A stretch of DNA of 64,000 nt, taken from positions 1 to 64,000 of the forward strand of contig CAZXDP010000007.1 in NCBI GenBank assembly GCA_964639255.1, given 5' to 3'. The position numbers were made by a program, and so were the translations under genes. This DNA is from NZQO01 sp964639255 (GTDB taxonomy: Bacteria; Bacteroidota; Bacteroidia; Flavobacteriales; Flavobacteriaceae). Positions within the stretch are counted from its first letter, which is position 1, and each line of letters begins with the position of its first letter. This document shows positions 8,604 through 16,545 of the stretch, in pieces. The notes beneath the pieces were generated by a model. The model was given only the letters and a program-made list of their open reading frames with translations. It ran no database searches and was not told the DNA's origin.

Positions 8604-8636
8604 TCGCAGTCGAAAAACAGTCAAACTACCTATTGT

Positions 8637-9125
8637 ATGAAAAAATTTCTTTTTGCTGCTTTTGCCTTGATGGGCGCTTATTCAGCCACTTCGCAGACCT
8701 TCGGTTTGGGTGTTTCGGGAGGTTATCTTACCGAAATTGAATCGATAGGTGTTAGTGGGGATGTAGTATATGAATTCAATGATTCCTTCGGAATCGCCAC
8801 CACTGCCACGTTTACCTTTACTGAAGAAAGTGGGGTGCGCACCAAATGGTTTGCTCTCGACCTTAACGGACGGTACAAGCTCGTGGAAGAGCTCTATGTG
8901 CTAGCCGGCGGACAGTATCTTGATGTAACTGTAAAACAACTGGGCCTTGGCGGAGGCGTAATTGGTGATGCGAGTACTTCTAGCGATTCTGAATTCGGTA
9001 TCAACGCTGGTGCCGGGTACAAATATAATTTGGTAGACAATGTGAATCTATTTACCGAGGTAAAATATGTCTTCCTGGATGCTGGGTATCTACACGCGCG
9101 TTTGGGCTTGCAATTCGATTTTTAG
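8637..9125 (+). CDS. Small outer-membrane beta-barrel protein
   Basis: I take ATG 8637 as the start because it opens directly into a signal peptide (MKKFLFAAFALMGAYSATSQ, cleavage near residue 20); an earlier in-frame TTG would sit inside the promoter. The 162-residue product has barrel strands (FGLGVSGGYL, DLNGRYKL, EFGINAGAGYKY) and ends in LGLQFDF, an aromatic outer-membrane C-terminus. No ligand or enzyme motif is visible. Last member of the four-gene barrel cluster, followed by a terminator and aroQ. Confidence 0.83.
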   Translation: MKKFLFAAFALMGAYSATSQTFGLGVSGGYLTEIESIGVSGDVVYEFNDSFGIATTATFTFTEESGVRTKWFALDLNGRYKLVEELYVLAGGQYLDVTVKQLGLGGGVIGDASTSSDSEFGINAGAGYKYNLVDNVNLFTEVKYVFLDAGYLHARLGLQFDF

Positions 9126-9149
9126 AGTAACATTGCAAAAGGTTATTAG

Positions 9150-9177
9150 GGCGGAGCGATATGGGTTCCGCCTTTTT
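9150..9177 (+). terminator. Terminator after fourth barrel gene
   Basis: GGCGGA (9150-9155) pairs with TCCGCC (9167-9172), followed by T5. The stem is shorter than its neighbours. Confidence 0.65.
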
Positions 9178-9197
9178 ATTTCAGTATCTTTAGCCTT

Positions 9198-9620
9198 ATG
9201 AAAATAATCATCATAAACGGTCCCAATCTCAACCTTTTGGGAAAACGGGAAAATGACATTTACGGGGACGAATCGTTCAACGATTTTTTCAATAGATTGC
9301 AGTCTAAATATCCGTCGATAAACCTATCGCAGTTCCAATCAAACATCGAAGGCGAATTGATCGACAAACTTCAGGAGGTGGGGTATGAATATGATGGGAT
9401 CATTCTAAACGCAGCGGCCTATACGCACACTTCGGTAGGTATTGGCGATACGGTAAAGGCCATTTCTACTCCCGTGGTTGAAGTTCATATTTCCAACACT
9501 TTTTCACGCGAAACATTTCGGCATATCTCATACATTTCGCCGCACGCTAAGGGAATAATTCTAGGCTTTGGTTTGCAAAGCTACGAGCTTGCCGTGCAAA
9601 GTTTTCTGAACCAAAAGTAA
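9198..9620 (+). CDS. aroQ: 3-dehydroquinate dehydratase, type II
   Basis: The 140-residue product matches the small type II dehydroquinase: NGPNLNLLGKRE near the start with R17 and the catalytic Y22, an N-A-A-A-Y-T-H substrate loop at about 74-80, and VEVHISN containing the catalytic histidine at about residue 100. It catalyses the third step of the shikimate pathway, dehydroquinate to dehydroshikimate, as a dodecamer in the cytosol. Its stop codon overlaps the ATG of the next gene by one base, so the two are translationally coupled. Confidence 0.95.
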   Translation: MKIIIINGPNLNLLGKRENDIYGDESFNDFFNRLQSKYPSINLSQFQSNIEGELIDKLQEVGYEYDGIILNAAAYTHTSVGIGDTVKAISTPVVEVHISNTFSRETFRHISYISPHAKGIILGFGLQSYELAVQSFLNQK

Positions 9621-10345
9621 TGTTGCCTACCTGCTTGCATTGGAGCTCTGGAAAAGATGCCGCATTAGCCCTATACTTGCTTTCTAAGGACCCCACCTAC
9701 AAGATAACCCAGCTTGTGACGATTATGGTAGTAGACAGCCGAGAAGTGGGGATGCACAAGACACACGAGCGGTTACTAGATTTACAGGCTGAAAGTATTG
9801 GGCTACCGCTAATAAAAGTAGCGATCCCAGAAAATGCTCCGCTCACAACGTATACTAACGCTCATAGCGCGACATACCAAAGACTACGCGAAACTGGTAT
9901 TGAAAACGCGGCGTTTGGCGATATTTTTTTGGAAGATCTTAGAACGTATCGTGAAAAACAGTTACAGAAATCTAGATTAAAAGCCCTTTTCCCGCTCTGG
10001 AAAAAGGATACTACCCATTTGATGCACCAGTTTATCGATTTGGGATTTAAGGCTGTAATTTCATGTGTAAATACAAAATACCTAGATACTCAGTTTCTAG
10101 GAAAAACGATCGATGCCGCGTTGTTAGAAAAATTGCCTCCTCAAGTAGATCCCTGTGGTGAGCACGGTGAGTTTCACACTTTCGTGTATGATGGTCCCAT
10201 CTTCAAATTTCCCATTCCCTTTACTATAGGAAACACGACCAAGGTAAGCTATGCCCCGCCCAGCCAAACAGAAAGCGAGTCAGCTCACGGATGGGACACC
10301 CAATTTACCTATTTGAATTTGTTACCCCATACAAAAAGCCGTTAG
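9620..10345 (+). CDS. Dph6-like ATP-binding protein (DUF71 / PP-loop ATPase)
   Basis: The 241-residue product opens with a PP-loop ATP pyrophosphatase motif, SSGKDAALAL (residues 9-18), and carries the DUF71 signature GEHGEFHTFVYDGP near residue 180-193. In eukaryotes and archaea this family (Dph6) amidates diphthine; bacteria have no diphthamide, so the bacterial substrate is unknown. Both motifs are intact and the protein is probably an active cytosolic adenylating enzyme. It overlaps aroQ by one base, and its stop codon lies in the first arm of the terminator. Confidence 0.85.
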   Translation: MLPTCLHWSSGKDAALALYLLSKDPTYKITQLVTIMVVDSREVGMHKTHERLLDLQAESIGLPLIKVAIPENAPLTTYTNAHSATYQRLRETGIENAAFGDIFLEDLRTYREKQLQKSRLKALFPLWKKDTTHLMHQFIDLGFKAVISCVNTKYLDTQFLGKTIDAALLEKLPPQVDPCGEHGEFHTFVYDGPIFKFPIPFTIGNTTKVSYAPPSQTESESAHGWDTQFTYLNLLPHTKSR

Positions 10346-10380
10346 AGACAAAATCCCGATGTTGGAATTTCCCTAACGGC
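10338..10380. terminator. Bidirectional terminator between Dph6-like gene and lpdA
   Basis: GCCGTTAG (10338-10345) pairs with CTAACGGC (10373-10380). T/A-rich tracts lie on both sides, the better T5 run being on the - strand after lpdA. Confidence 0.7.
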
Positions 10381-10406
10381 CTCTTTTAAGGTTTATGTAG
10401 TTTCTC

Positions 10407-11783
10407 TTATAAGTGAATTACCTCGTCATAGGCTGCAGCGGTAGCTTCCATAACGGCCTCACTCATGGTGGGGTGAGGGTGCACTGCTTTGAGCACCTCG
10501 TGTCCAGTAGTTTCCAGTTTGCGGCCCAGCACGGCTTCTGCGATCATATCGGTAACGCCAGCGCCTATCATATGGCAGCCCAGCCACTCGCCATATTTGG
10601 CATCGTAAATTACCTTCACAAATCCTTCCTTATTACCGGCGGCACTTGCCTTACCGCTAGCCGAGAAGGGGAATTTGCCTATCTTTAATTCATAACCGGC
10701 CTCGCGCGCTTGTTTCTCAGTCATACCCACACTGGCAATCTCTGGGGAGGCATAGGTACAGCCGGGGATATTTCCGTAGTCTATGGGCTCTACGTTCATT
10801 CCCGCAATTTTTTCAACGCAGGTTATTCCCTCTGCAGAGGCGACGTGCGCCAATGCTTGTCCAGGAACCGCATCGCCTATGGCATAATAGCCGGGGATAT
10901 TGGTCTGGTACCAATCGTTAACCATAATTTTTCCCTTATCTGTGGCAATACCAACGTCTTCCAAACCAATATTTTCGATATTGGCAGAAATACCTACTGC
11001 CGAAAGCACGATATCTGCCTCTAGTATCTCTTCGCCATTTTTCGTCTTGACGGTAGCCTTTACATTTTTGCCCGAGGTGTCGACCTTTTCTACGGAAGCG
11101 TTGGTCATTACTTTTATACCCGCTTTTTTGAACGATTTTTCAAATTGTTTCGAGACTTCCTCGTCTTCTAAGGGCACGAGGTTGGGAAGAAATTCAACGA
11201 TGGTAACATCGGTTCCCATGGCATTGTAAAAGTGGGCAAATTCTACACCAATGGCGCCACTACCCACTACGATCATTTTCTTGGGTTGCGAGTCGAGGGT
11301 CATGGCCTCGCGATAACCAATTACTTTTTTGCCATCCTGCTTCAGGTTGGGCAGTTCCCGTGAACGGGCTCCTGTTGCGATAATTATATGGTCTGCTGTA
11401 TATTCCTTGCCATCTACATCTACCTTCTTGCCGGGCTTTACCTTCCCGAAGCCTTCAATAACATCAATTTTATTCTTCTTCATCAAAAACTGAACGCCTT
11501 TGCTCATACCATCGGCCACATTTCGACTGCGCTGTATTACCTTCCCAAAGTCCTTGTCGGCACCCTTGACGGTAAGACCATAATCCTCGGCGTGGTTAAG
11601 ATATTCAAACACCTGTGCGCTTTTCAACAGGGCCTTTGTGGGAATACACCCCCAATTAAGGCAAACACCGCCCAAGCTTTCTTTTTCCACCACAGCCGTT
11701 TTAAAGCCTAACTGTGAAGCCCTTATGGCGGTTACGTAACCACCGGGACCGCTACCAAGAACAATAATATCGTATTTACTCAT
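10407..11783 (-). CDS. lpdA: Dihydrolipoyl dehydrogenase (E3)
   Basis: The 458-residue flavoprotein has the FAD-binding GSGPGG (10-15), the redox-active disulfide C41/C46 in GGVCLNWGCIPTK, the NAD-binding GSGAIGVEFA (about 174-183) and the catalytic HPHPTMSE near the C-terminus (H437, E442). It reoxidises lipoyl groups of pyruvate, 2-oxoglutarate or branched-chain dehydrogenase complexes and the glycine cleavage H protein (gcvT is elsewhere in this window). No E1/E2 genes are adjacent. A 7-bp inverted repeat lies about 60 bases upstream of its start. Confidence 0.96.
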   Translation of the reverse strand: MSKYDIIVLGSGPGGYVTAIRASQLGFKTAVVEKESLGGVCLNWGCIPTKALLKSAQVFEYLNHAEDYGLTVKGADKDFGKVIQRSRNVADGMSKGVQFLMKKNKIDVIEGFGKVKPGKKVDVDGKEYTADHIIIATGARSRELPNLKQDGKKVIGYREAMTLDSQPKKMIVVGSGAIGVEFAHFYNAMGTDVTIVEFLPNLVPLEDEEVSKQFEKSFKKAGIKVMTNASVEKVDTSGKNVKATVKTKNGEEILEADIVLSAVGISANIENIGLEDVGIATDKGKIMVNDWYQTNIPGYYAIGDAVPGQALAHVASAEGITCVEKIAGMNVEPIDYGNIPGCTYASPEIASVGMTEKQAREAGYELKIGKFPFSASGKASAAGNKEGFVKVIYDAKYGEWLGCHMIGAGVTDMIAEAVLGRKLETTGHEVLKAVHPHPTMSEAVMEATAAAYDEVIHL

Positions 11784-11841
11784 CGTATCTATTTAAGTCA
11801 TTATTTTGAAGCAACGAATTTACAAAATGTAAGGCATAAGC

Positions 11842-11857
11842 ACCAATACTTATTGGT
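11842..11857. repeat. Inverted repeat upstream of lpdA
   Basis: ACCAATA, a CT spacer and TATTGGT form a perfect 7-bp palindrome, 58 bases upstream of the lpdA start codon. Position and symmetry fit an operator, but no regulator is known; it could also be a minor hairpin. Confidence 0.35.
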
Positions 11858-11871
11858 ATAAATAAGTGCAT

Positions 11872-11905
11872 AAAAAAATCCAAACCCTTCAATGGATTCG
11901 GATTT
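11872..11905 (-). terminator. Terminator of the msrB operon
   Basis: On the - strand an AAATCCGAA arm pairs with TTTGGATTT (plus-strand arms 11876-11884 and 11897-11905, one G-U pair), followed by T7. Confidence 0.75.
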
Positions 11906-11927
11906 CTAATTATTATAAAACCATTTT

Positions 11928-12329
11928 CTATTTTTCCTTCTCAAAATTTACAGAAAGCGAATTCACGCAGTATCGCTGTCCCGTTTGGGTAGGGCCATCA
12001 TCGAAAACGTGCCCCAAATGGCTTCCGCAGTTGGCGCAAAGTATTTCTGTGCGAATCATCCCAAAGCTCGTGTCCCGTACGTATTCAATTGCACCTTCCA
12101 ACGCGTCATCGAACGATGGCCAACCACAGCCGCTCTCAAATTTGCTCACGCTCTCAAAAAGAGGGACTCCGCACGCTCCGCAATTGTAGGTGCCGTCTTC
12201 AAAATGTAAATTATACTTACCGGTGTGAGGACGTTCGGTGCCCTTTTCGCGCAAAATTTTGTAGCGCTCCTCGCCAAGTTCTTCGCGCCATTGCGCTTCC
12301 GATTTCTGAACTGGATATTTACCTACCAT
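11928..12329 (-). CDS. msrB: Peptide-methionine (R)-S-oxide reductase, cytosolic
   Basis: The start is set at 12329, where ATG overlaps the stop of the upstream msrB by one base (TAATG); a longer frame upstream only reads through that gene. The 133-residue product is a complete MsrB: zinc ligands C50/C53 and C98/C101, catalytic C121 in RYCVNS, and a likely resolving C68 in SGCGWPSF. It reduces methionine-R-sulfoxide in proteins with thioredoxin. No signal peptide, so cytosolic. Confidence 0.93.
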   Translation of the reverse strand: MVGKYPVQKSEAQWREELGEERYKILREKGTERPHTGKYNLHFEDGTYNCGACGVPLFESVSKFESGCGWPSFDDALEGAIEYVRDTSFGMIRTEILCANCGSHLGHVFDDGPTQTGQRYCVNSLSVNFEKEK

Positions 12330-12844
12330 TATTCTTCGTTCTTTATACGTTTGGGTTGCTTGGCGCCCTTGGGTATAAAATCGAGCGCAGCGCCATTGAT
12401 ACAGTGCCGAAGGCCTGTGGTCTCTCTGGGTCCATCGGTAAACACGTGGCCTAGATGTCCGCCACAAGTTGCGCAATGCTCCTCCGTACGTGTATATCCC
12501 AATTTATTGTCTTCAGAAAAAGCTACGTTCCCTTCTATCTCCCTGTCGAAACTAGGCCAACCTGTACCGCTGTCGAACTTATGCTCGCTTTCAAAAACTG
12601 GGGTCTGGCAACCGGCGCACACATAGGTGCCTGGTTCGTAATGTTTGTTCAGCGGACTGGAAAAAGCGGGCTCGGTACCCTCCTCACGGAGTATATAGAA
12701 TTCCTGTTCGGAAAGCTGGGCTTTCCATTCAGCCTCGGTTTTACTAACAGGATATTCTTCTGCCTTTTTGGTATCCTGTGCTTTGGAATTGCAGCTTATT
12801 AAAGCCACAGCAACGATAAATGCACTTAAATAATTCGTAACCAT
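12329..12844 (-). CDS. msrB: Peptide-methionine (R)-S-oxide reductase, lipoprotein form
   Basis: The 171-residue product starts with a lipoprotein signal peptide; lipobox LISC puts the acylated cysteine at C18. A complete MsrB domain follows: zinc ligands C76/C79 and C124/C127 and catalytic C148 in RHCIN. The position of the resolving cysteine seen in the neighbouring paralogue is threonine here (SGTGWPSF, T94), so regeneration may differ. It likely repairs oxidised methionines in envelope proteins. It overlaps the cytosolic msrB by one base and follows the collagen-motif lipoprotein by 3 bases. Confidence 0.92.
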   Translation of the reverse strand: MVTNYLSAFIVAVALISCNSKAQDTKKAEEYPVSKTEAEWKAQLSEQEFYILREEGTEPAFSSPLNKHYEPGTYVCAGCQTPVFESEHKFDSGTGWPSFDREIEGNVAFSEDNKLGYTRTEEHCATCGGHLGHVFTDGPRETTGLRHCINGAALDFIPKGAKQPKRIKNEE

Positions 12845-12847
12845 ATA

Positions 12848-13384
12848 TTAGTTTGAAGGTGTTTCAAAATTGATAAGTTCCATAGAGCCGCTTTCCAGCA
12901 ATTCGTCCATGGTAAGGTTGGCATCAGCAAATTCGGCGGGTACAATAGCCACTCTGAAGGTTTGATTATTGAAAAACTCAGCATCCAAAGTAGTCAAGTC
13001 GAAGTTACCTTCAATAAGAAACTGAATATCAACAAAGGTATGCGTGAAGATGTACTGGAAAATATCGCCCGTACCATCTTGATAAAAGACATTTTGTGGC
13101 AACTGGCTCCATACATCGGCTACCTCTCCATTGCCAATATTGTCCTGGCCTTCTAGGCGGTAGACGAGTACTGCGTCGCTTTCAAAAACCTCTACATTGG
13201 CGGGGAACGTAAGGAAATCAGTCGTATAGATATTATTTTGTGGGTCGTATTGAAAATTCACGGTATACTCAAACACTTGTCCTAAAATGTTAATACCTGG
13301 TGCACCGGGAGGCCCTTGATCGCCTTCACAGGAAGAAAATAAAATGGCCGAAAAAATTGCGAATAAAAGAGTTACTTGCTTCAT
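12848..13384 (-). CDS. Lipoprotein with a short collagen-like motif
   Basis: The 178-residue product has a lipoprotein signal (lipobox SSC, C19) immediately followed by GDQGPPGAPG (21-30), three Gly-X-Y triplets. The rest, about 145 residues, is acidic and beta-rich with no motif I recognise. Relatives are common in flavobacteria and are hypothetical. Three triplets are too few for a stable triple helix, so the motif may be a linker just after the lipid anchor. It is the first gene of an operon with the two msrB genes, which hints at a role in the oxidised envelope, but this is only context. Confidence 0.8.
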   Translation of the reverse strand: MKQVTLLFAIFSAILFSSCEGDQGPPGAPGINILGQVFEYTVNFQYDPQNNIYTTDFLTFPANVEVFESDAVLVYRLEGQDNIGNGEVADVWSQLPQNVFYQDGTGDIFQYIFTHTFVDIQFLIEGNFDLTTLDAEFFNNQTFRVAIVPAEFADANLTMDELLESGSMELINFETPSN

Positions 13385-13505
13385 AATTGAATGGATTATT
13401 TGTTTCTACAAAGGGTGTAGAGCAAAAGCCGTTCCAGTTTTTAAAGAAATTTTAGTAAAAAACTATTTTAATATTTCTAAATTTAAAAAACGAAACACGA
13501 AGACT

Positions 13506-14324
13506 ATGATATTTAAGAAAACTTTATCGCTGCTGGCATTTGCAGTTTTTTTCCTAGCTTGTACTACCAATCCCTTTACTGGCAAGAAAACCTTGGCATT
13601 GGTGCCCAATTCGCAGATCTTGCCTATGTCTTATCAGCAGTACAATCAATTTCTTTCTGAAAATAAAGTAGTAACGGGTACGGCAGATGCGCGTATGATA
13701 CAAAATGTGGGACAAAAAATTGCGGCAGCGGCAGAGCGCTATCTCAACGCCAATGGCTACGCCGGCTACCTGAATGACTACCGGTGGGAATACAGTTTAA
13801 TTGAAGACGAAACCAAAAATGCTTGGGCGATGCCCGGAGGCAAAATAGCGTTTTATACTGGCATTATGCCAATTGCAAAAAATGAGGCCGGTGTTGCCGC
13901 CATTATGGGACATGAAGTGGCGCACGCATTGGCAAACCATGGACAACAACGTATGAGTGCTGCACAATTACAGCAGCTTGGAGCCGTGGCCGGGAACATT
14001 GCCCTAGGTAGTGACCCTGAAAACCAACAGATTTTTAATCAGGCTTACGGCATCACTTCACAAGTTGGTGTAATGTTGCCCTTTAGCCGAAGCAACGAAA
14101 CTGAGGCAGACCGGATAGGTCTTACCCTAATGGCCATTGCTGGCTATGACCCGCTGGCCGCGGCGAGCCTCTGGGAACGAATGCAGCAAAGTGGAGGGGG
14201 AGCACCGCCAGAATTCTTGAGCACACATCCCTCTGGCGCTACGCGTATTCGCAATATTCGCCAATGGGCGCCGGAAGCTAAGGCCGAGGCACGTAAATTT
14301 GGTGTTACCAATTTCAAGGGTTAG
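13506..14324 (+). CDS. M48 family zinc metallopeptidase, lipoprotein
   Basis: ATG 13506 is chosen because it opens into a lipoprotein signal (FLAC lipobox, C19); longer upstream reading has no signal. The 272-residue product has the zinc-binding HEVAH motif (H136-H140) and the downstream ETEADRIGL segment providing the third ligand, plus NAWAMPGGKI before the active site, as in BepA/LoiP/YcaL. These periplasmic proteases degrade or help fold outer-membrane proteins. It is anchored by the lipid and has no membrane helices, unlike HtpX. A terminator follows. Confidence 0.92.
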   Translation: MIFKKTLSLLAFAVFFLACTTNPFTGKKTLALVPNSQILPMSYQQYNQFLSENKVVTGTADARMIQNVGQKIAAAAERYLNANGYAGYLNDYRWEYSLIEDETKNAWAMPGGKIAFYTGIMPIAKNEAGVAAIMGHEVAHALANHGQQRMSAAQLQQLGAVAGNIALGSDPENQQIFNQAYGITSQVGVMLPFSRSNETEADRIGLTLMAIAGYDPLAAASLWERMQQSGGGAPPEFLSTHPSGATRIRNIRQWAPEAKAEARKFGVTNFKG

Positions 14325-14354
14325 TTTATAAGAAGTATAATTTCATTACTTTAG

Positions 14355-14383
14355 AAGCTGCTTAATTTTGAGCAGCTTTTTTT
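14355..14383 (+). terminator. Terminator after M48 gene, overlapping the next promoter
   Basis: AAGCTGCT (14355-14362) pairs with AGCAGCTT (14371-14378), followed by T to 14383. The 8-base loop is exactly the -7 element of the next gene. Confidence 0.8.
14363..14370 (+). promoter_or_regulatory. -7 element inside the terminator loop, for the UMF1-type transporter
   Basis: TAATTTTG matches TAnnTTTG exactly and is 20 bases before the ATG at 14391. No TTTG is visible at the -33 position. A start near 14377 would give a very short leader. Confidence 0.45.
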
Positions 14384-14390
14384 ATTTACT

Positions 14391-15731
14391 ATGGCAACAT
14401 CGCTACCCAAAGGATCTAAGAAACTTTTAAACGCTTGGGCATTTTACGACTGGGCGAACTCTGTATATAGTCTCGTAATCGCATCGGCTGTATTTCCCAT
14501 TTTTTATGGTGCCCTCACTTTAGTAAAGGATGAAGATGGTGCTATCTTGGACGATACCGTCACCTTCCTGGGCATCGACTTCAACAATGATACATTGATT
14601 AGCTACGTAACCGCTGCGGCGTTCCTCGTGGTTTCAATTTTAAGTCCGTTGCTTAGTGGTATAGCCGATTACGTCGGAAACAAAAAAAGTTTTCTTAAAT
14701 TTTTCTGTTATTTGGGCGCTGTATCGTGCATAGGATTGTTTTGGTTTTCCTTGGAACATCTTTGGTTTGGCCTATTATGCTATTTTTTAGCGTTAATTGG
14801 CTTCTGGGCCAGTTTGGTATTCTACAATTCTTACCTGCCAGACATTGCCTTTCCGGAGCAGCAGGACCGTGTAAGCGCAAAAGGATATTCCTTGGGGTAT
14901 GTGGGCAGCGTATTGCTTCTCATAGTTTGTTTGGCTATGATCCTTATGCACGACAGCTTCGGATTTGAAGACGAGGGCCTTCCTACCCGATTGTCGTTTG
15001 TGCTTACAGGTATATGGTGGATTGGTTTCAGTCAGTATACCTATTATTATCTTCCGAAGGGAAACAAGAAGGAAAAATTTAACAAACGCCTCCTCTTTAA
15101 CGGGTTCAGGGAATTACGCAAAATTTGGAACCGTTTGAACGATAACCGAAGCCTAAAGCGTTATTTGGCCGCCTTTTTCGTATACAGCATGGCGGTGCAA
15201 ACCATAATGTTAGTAGCAACCTACTTTGGAATTGAAGAACTAGAATGGGGAACCACCAACGCCACCACAGGATTGATCGTGAGTATATTATTAATACAAT
15301 TGGTGGCCATACTGGGAGCGTTCTTAACCTCTAGGGCTTCCGCAAAGTATGGGAATATCAATGTGCTCATAGCCCTTAACTGTATCTGGATCGCCATATG
15401 CATCTATGCCTACACCATCACCACACCCCAGCAGTTTTACGTTACAGCTGCCTTTGTGGGACTAATCATGGGCGGTATCCAGTCGCTTTCTAGATCTACG
15501 TATTCTAAGTTGATCCCCGAAGGGGCTGTCGATACGGCCTCTTATTTTAGTTTCTATGATGTTTCTGAAAAAATTGGGATCGTAATTGGTATGTTCAGCT
15601 ACGGCTATGTGGCTCAAGTTACAGGGAGCATTCGGTATGCGGTGCTGTTTTTCATACTGTTTTTTGCAGTGGGACTTATACTTCTGTTTCGTGTGCCGCG
15701 AACGGCCGCTATAGCAAAGAAAAATGCCTAG
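14391..15731 (+). CDS. MFS transporter, UMF1/ATG22 family
   Basis: The 446-residue product is a 12-helix membrane protein with the family opening AWAFYDWANSVYSLVIASAVFP (given here only in part: AFYDWANS at 17-24), the loop SGIADYVGNKKSFLKF after helix 2-3 and GGIQSLSRSTYSKLIPE in the second half. ATG22-like proteins export amino acids from the yeast vacuole; the bacterial substrates are unknown. It stands alone, with a promoter element in the preceding terminator and its stop codon inside the following one. Confidence 0.9.
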   Translation: MATSLPKGSKKLLNAWAFYDWANSVYSLVIASAVFPIFYGALTLVKDEDGAILDDTVTFLGIDFNNDTLISYVTAAAFLVVSILSPLLSGIADYVGNKKSFLKFFCYLGAVSCIGLFWFSLEHLWFGLLCYFLALIGFWASLVFYNSYLPDIAFPEQQDRVSAKGYSLGYVGSVLLLIVCLAMILMHDSFGFEDEGLPTRLSFVLTGIWWIGFSQYTYYYLPKGNKKEKFNKRLLFNGFRELRKIWNRLNDNRSLKRYLAAFFVYSMAVQTIMLVATYFGIEELEWGTTNATTGLIVSILLIQLVAILGAFLTSRASAKYGNINVLIALNCIWIAICIYAYTITTPQQFYVTAAFVGLIMGGIQSLSRSTYSKLIPEGAVDTASYFSFYDVSEKIGIVIGMFSYGYVAQVTGSIRYAVLFFILFFAVGLILLFRVPRTAAIAKKNA

Positions 15732-15773
15732 AAGCATTGCGTAGTTATGCGCACCTCCAGGCATTTGTTTTTT
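15722..15773. terminator. Bidirectional terminator between transporter and the sigma-factor operon
   Basis: AAATGCCT (15722-15729) pairs with AGGCATTT (15759-15766), with T-runs outside on both strands. The first arm overlaps the transporter stop codon. Confidence 0.7.
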
Positions 15774-15797
15774 GATTGATGAATATCGTTGAAAGGA

Positions 15798-16526
15798 TTA
15801 CATAGATTTTATGCTGCCGCTTCCCATTACCTTGGCGTCTTGTTGGGTGGGACTGCCTTTAAAGCGAATATCGCCCGACCCATTCACCCTTGCTTTAAGA
15901 TTATTCTTTGCGTGAATCTGGGCATTGCCCGAACCAGACACATAGGCTTGGGCATCTTCGGCTTGAAGGCTATCGCCCTCAAAATCGCCTGACCCACTTA
16001 GTTTCACCTCAAGCAAATCGGTTCTTCCGCTTAAGGTCATATCGCCAGAACCGGTGACCTTGGCATCGACCGATTGAACGTCCAAGGCCAGTACAATATC
16101 GCCAGAGCCGGTGAGGACTGTCTCAAACTGACTGCCTGAAATGACATCGCTACCCACCACGTTACCCGATCCTGTAAGGGTTACCGATTCCAGATCTATA
16201 AACGGTACGGTCACTTTAATGTTTTTACGGGTAGAAATGGAAACACCGTTTTCAACCTTAATGGTAAGCTGCCCATTCTTGGATTCTACCACGATGTAAT
16301 CTTGAAGATTTTCCTCGGCCCATACCATTACAGAGCCTTCTGTACCTCGCACTAGGGCTACATCCATCGAGCCTACCACTTGTACTGCATCGTATTCGGC
16401 TACCGACACGGTGCGCTCCACCACATTACCGTTTCCTTTAATGTTCTTGTTGCGTTGGGCGTGCCCTATCGATAGCGCACTTATAAAGCAAAGAATGCTT
16501 ATTAAAAATACCTGTTTGGTTTTCAT
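15798..16526 (-). CDS. Exported GIN-domain (DUF2807) repeat protein
   Basis: The 242-residue product has a signal peptide (cleavage near GHAQ, residue 24) and a head-GIN/DUF2807 fold. From residue 119 to the end the motif (T/S/N)GSG(D/N/S) recurs seven times, with GSG at about 119, 140, 159, 178, 198, 216 and 235, i.e. one 18-21-residue beta rung each, which predicts a right-handed parallel beta-helix ending close to the last residue. No catalytic residues are seen. It is the last gene of the operon headed by the ECF sigma factor, 19 bases after the DYG-repeat protein. Confidence 0.88.
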   Translation of the reverse strand: MKTKQVFLISILCFISALSIGHAQRNKNIKGNGNVVERTVSVAEYDAVQVVGSMDVALVRGTEGSVMVWAEENLQDYIVVESKNGQLTIKVENGVSISTRKNIKVTVPFIDLESVTLTGSGNVVGSDVISGSQFETVLTGSGDIVLALDVQSVDAKVTGSGDMTLSGRTDLLEVKLSGSGDFEGDSLQAEDAQAYVSGSGNAQIHAKNNLKARVNGSGDIRFKGSPTQQDAKVMGSGSIKSM

Positions 16527-16545
16527 TGCGATTGGTTTTGGTTAG

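Noticed and set aside
12330..12476. Extended N-terminus for the cytosolic MsrB
   Set aside because: The extension is an out-of-frame reading of the upstream msrB; the TAATG overlap gives a normal start.
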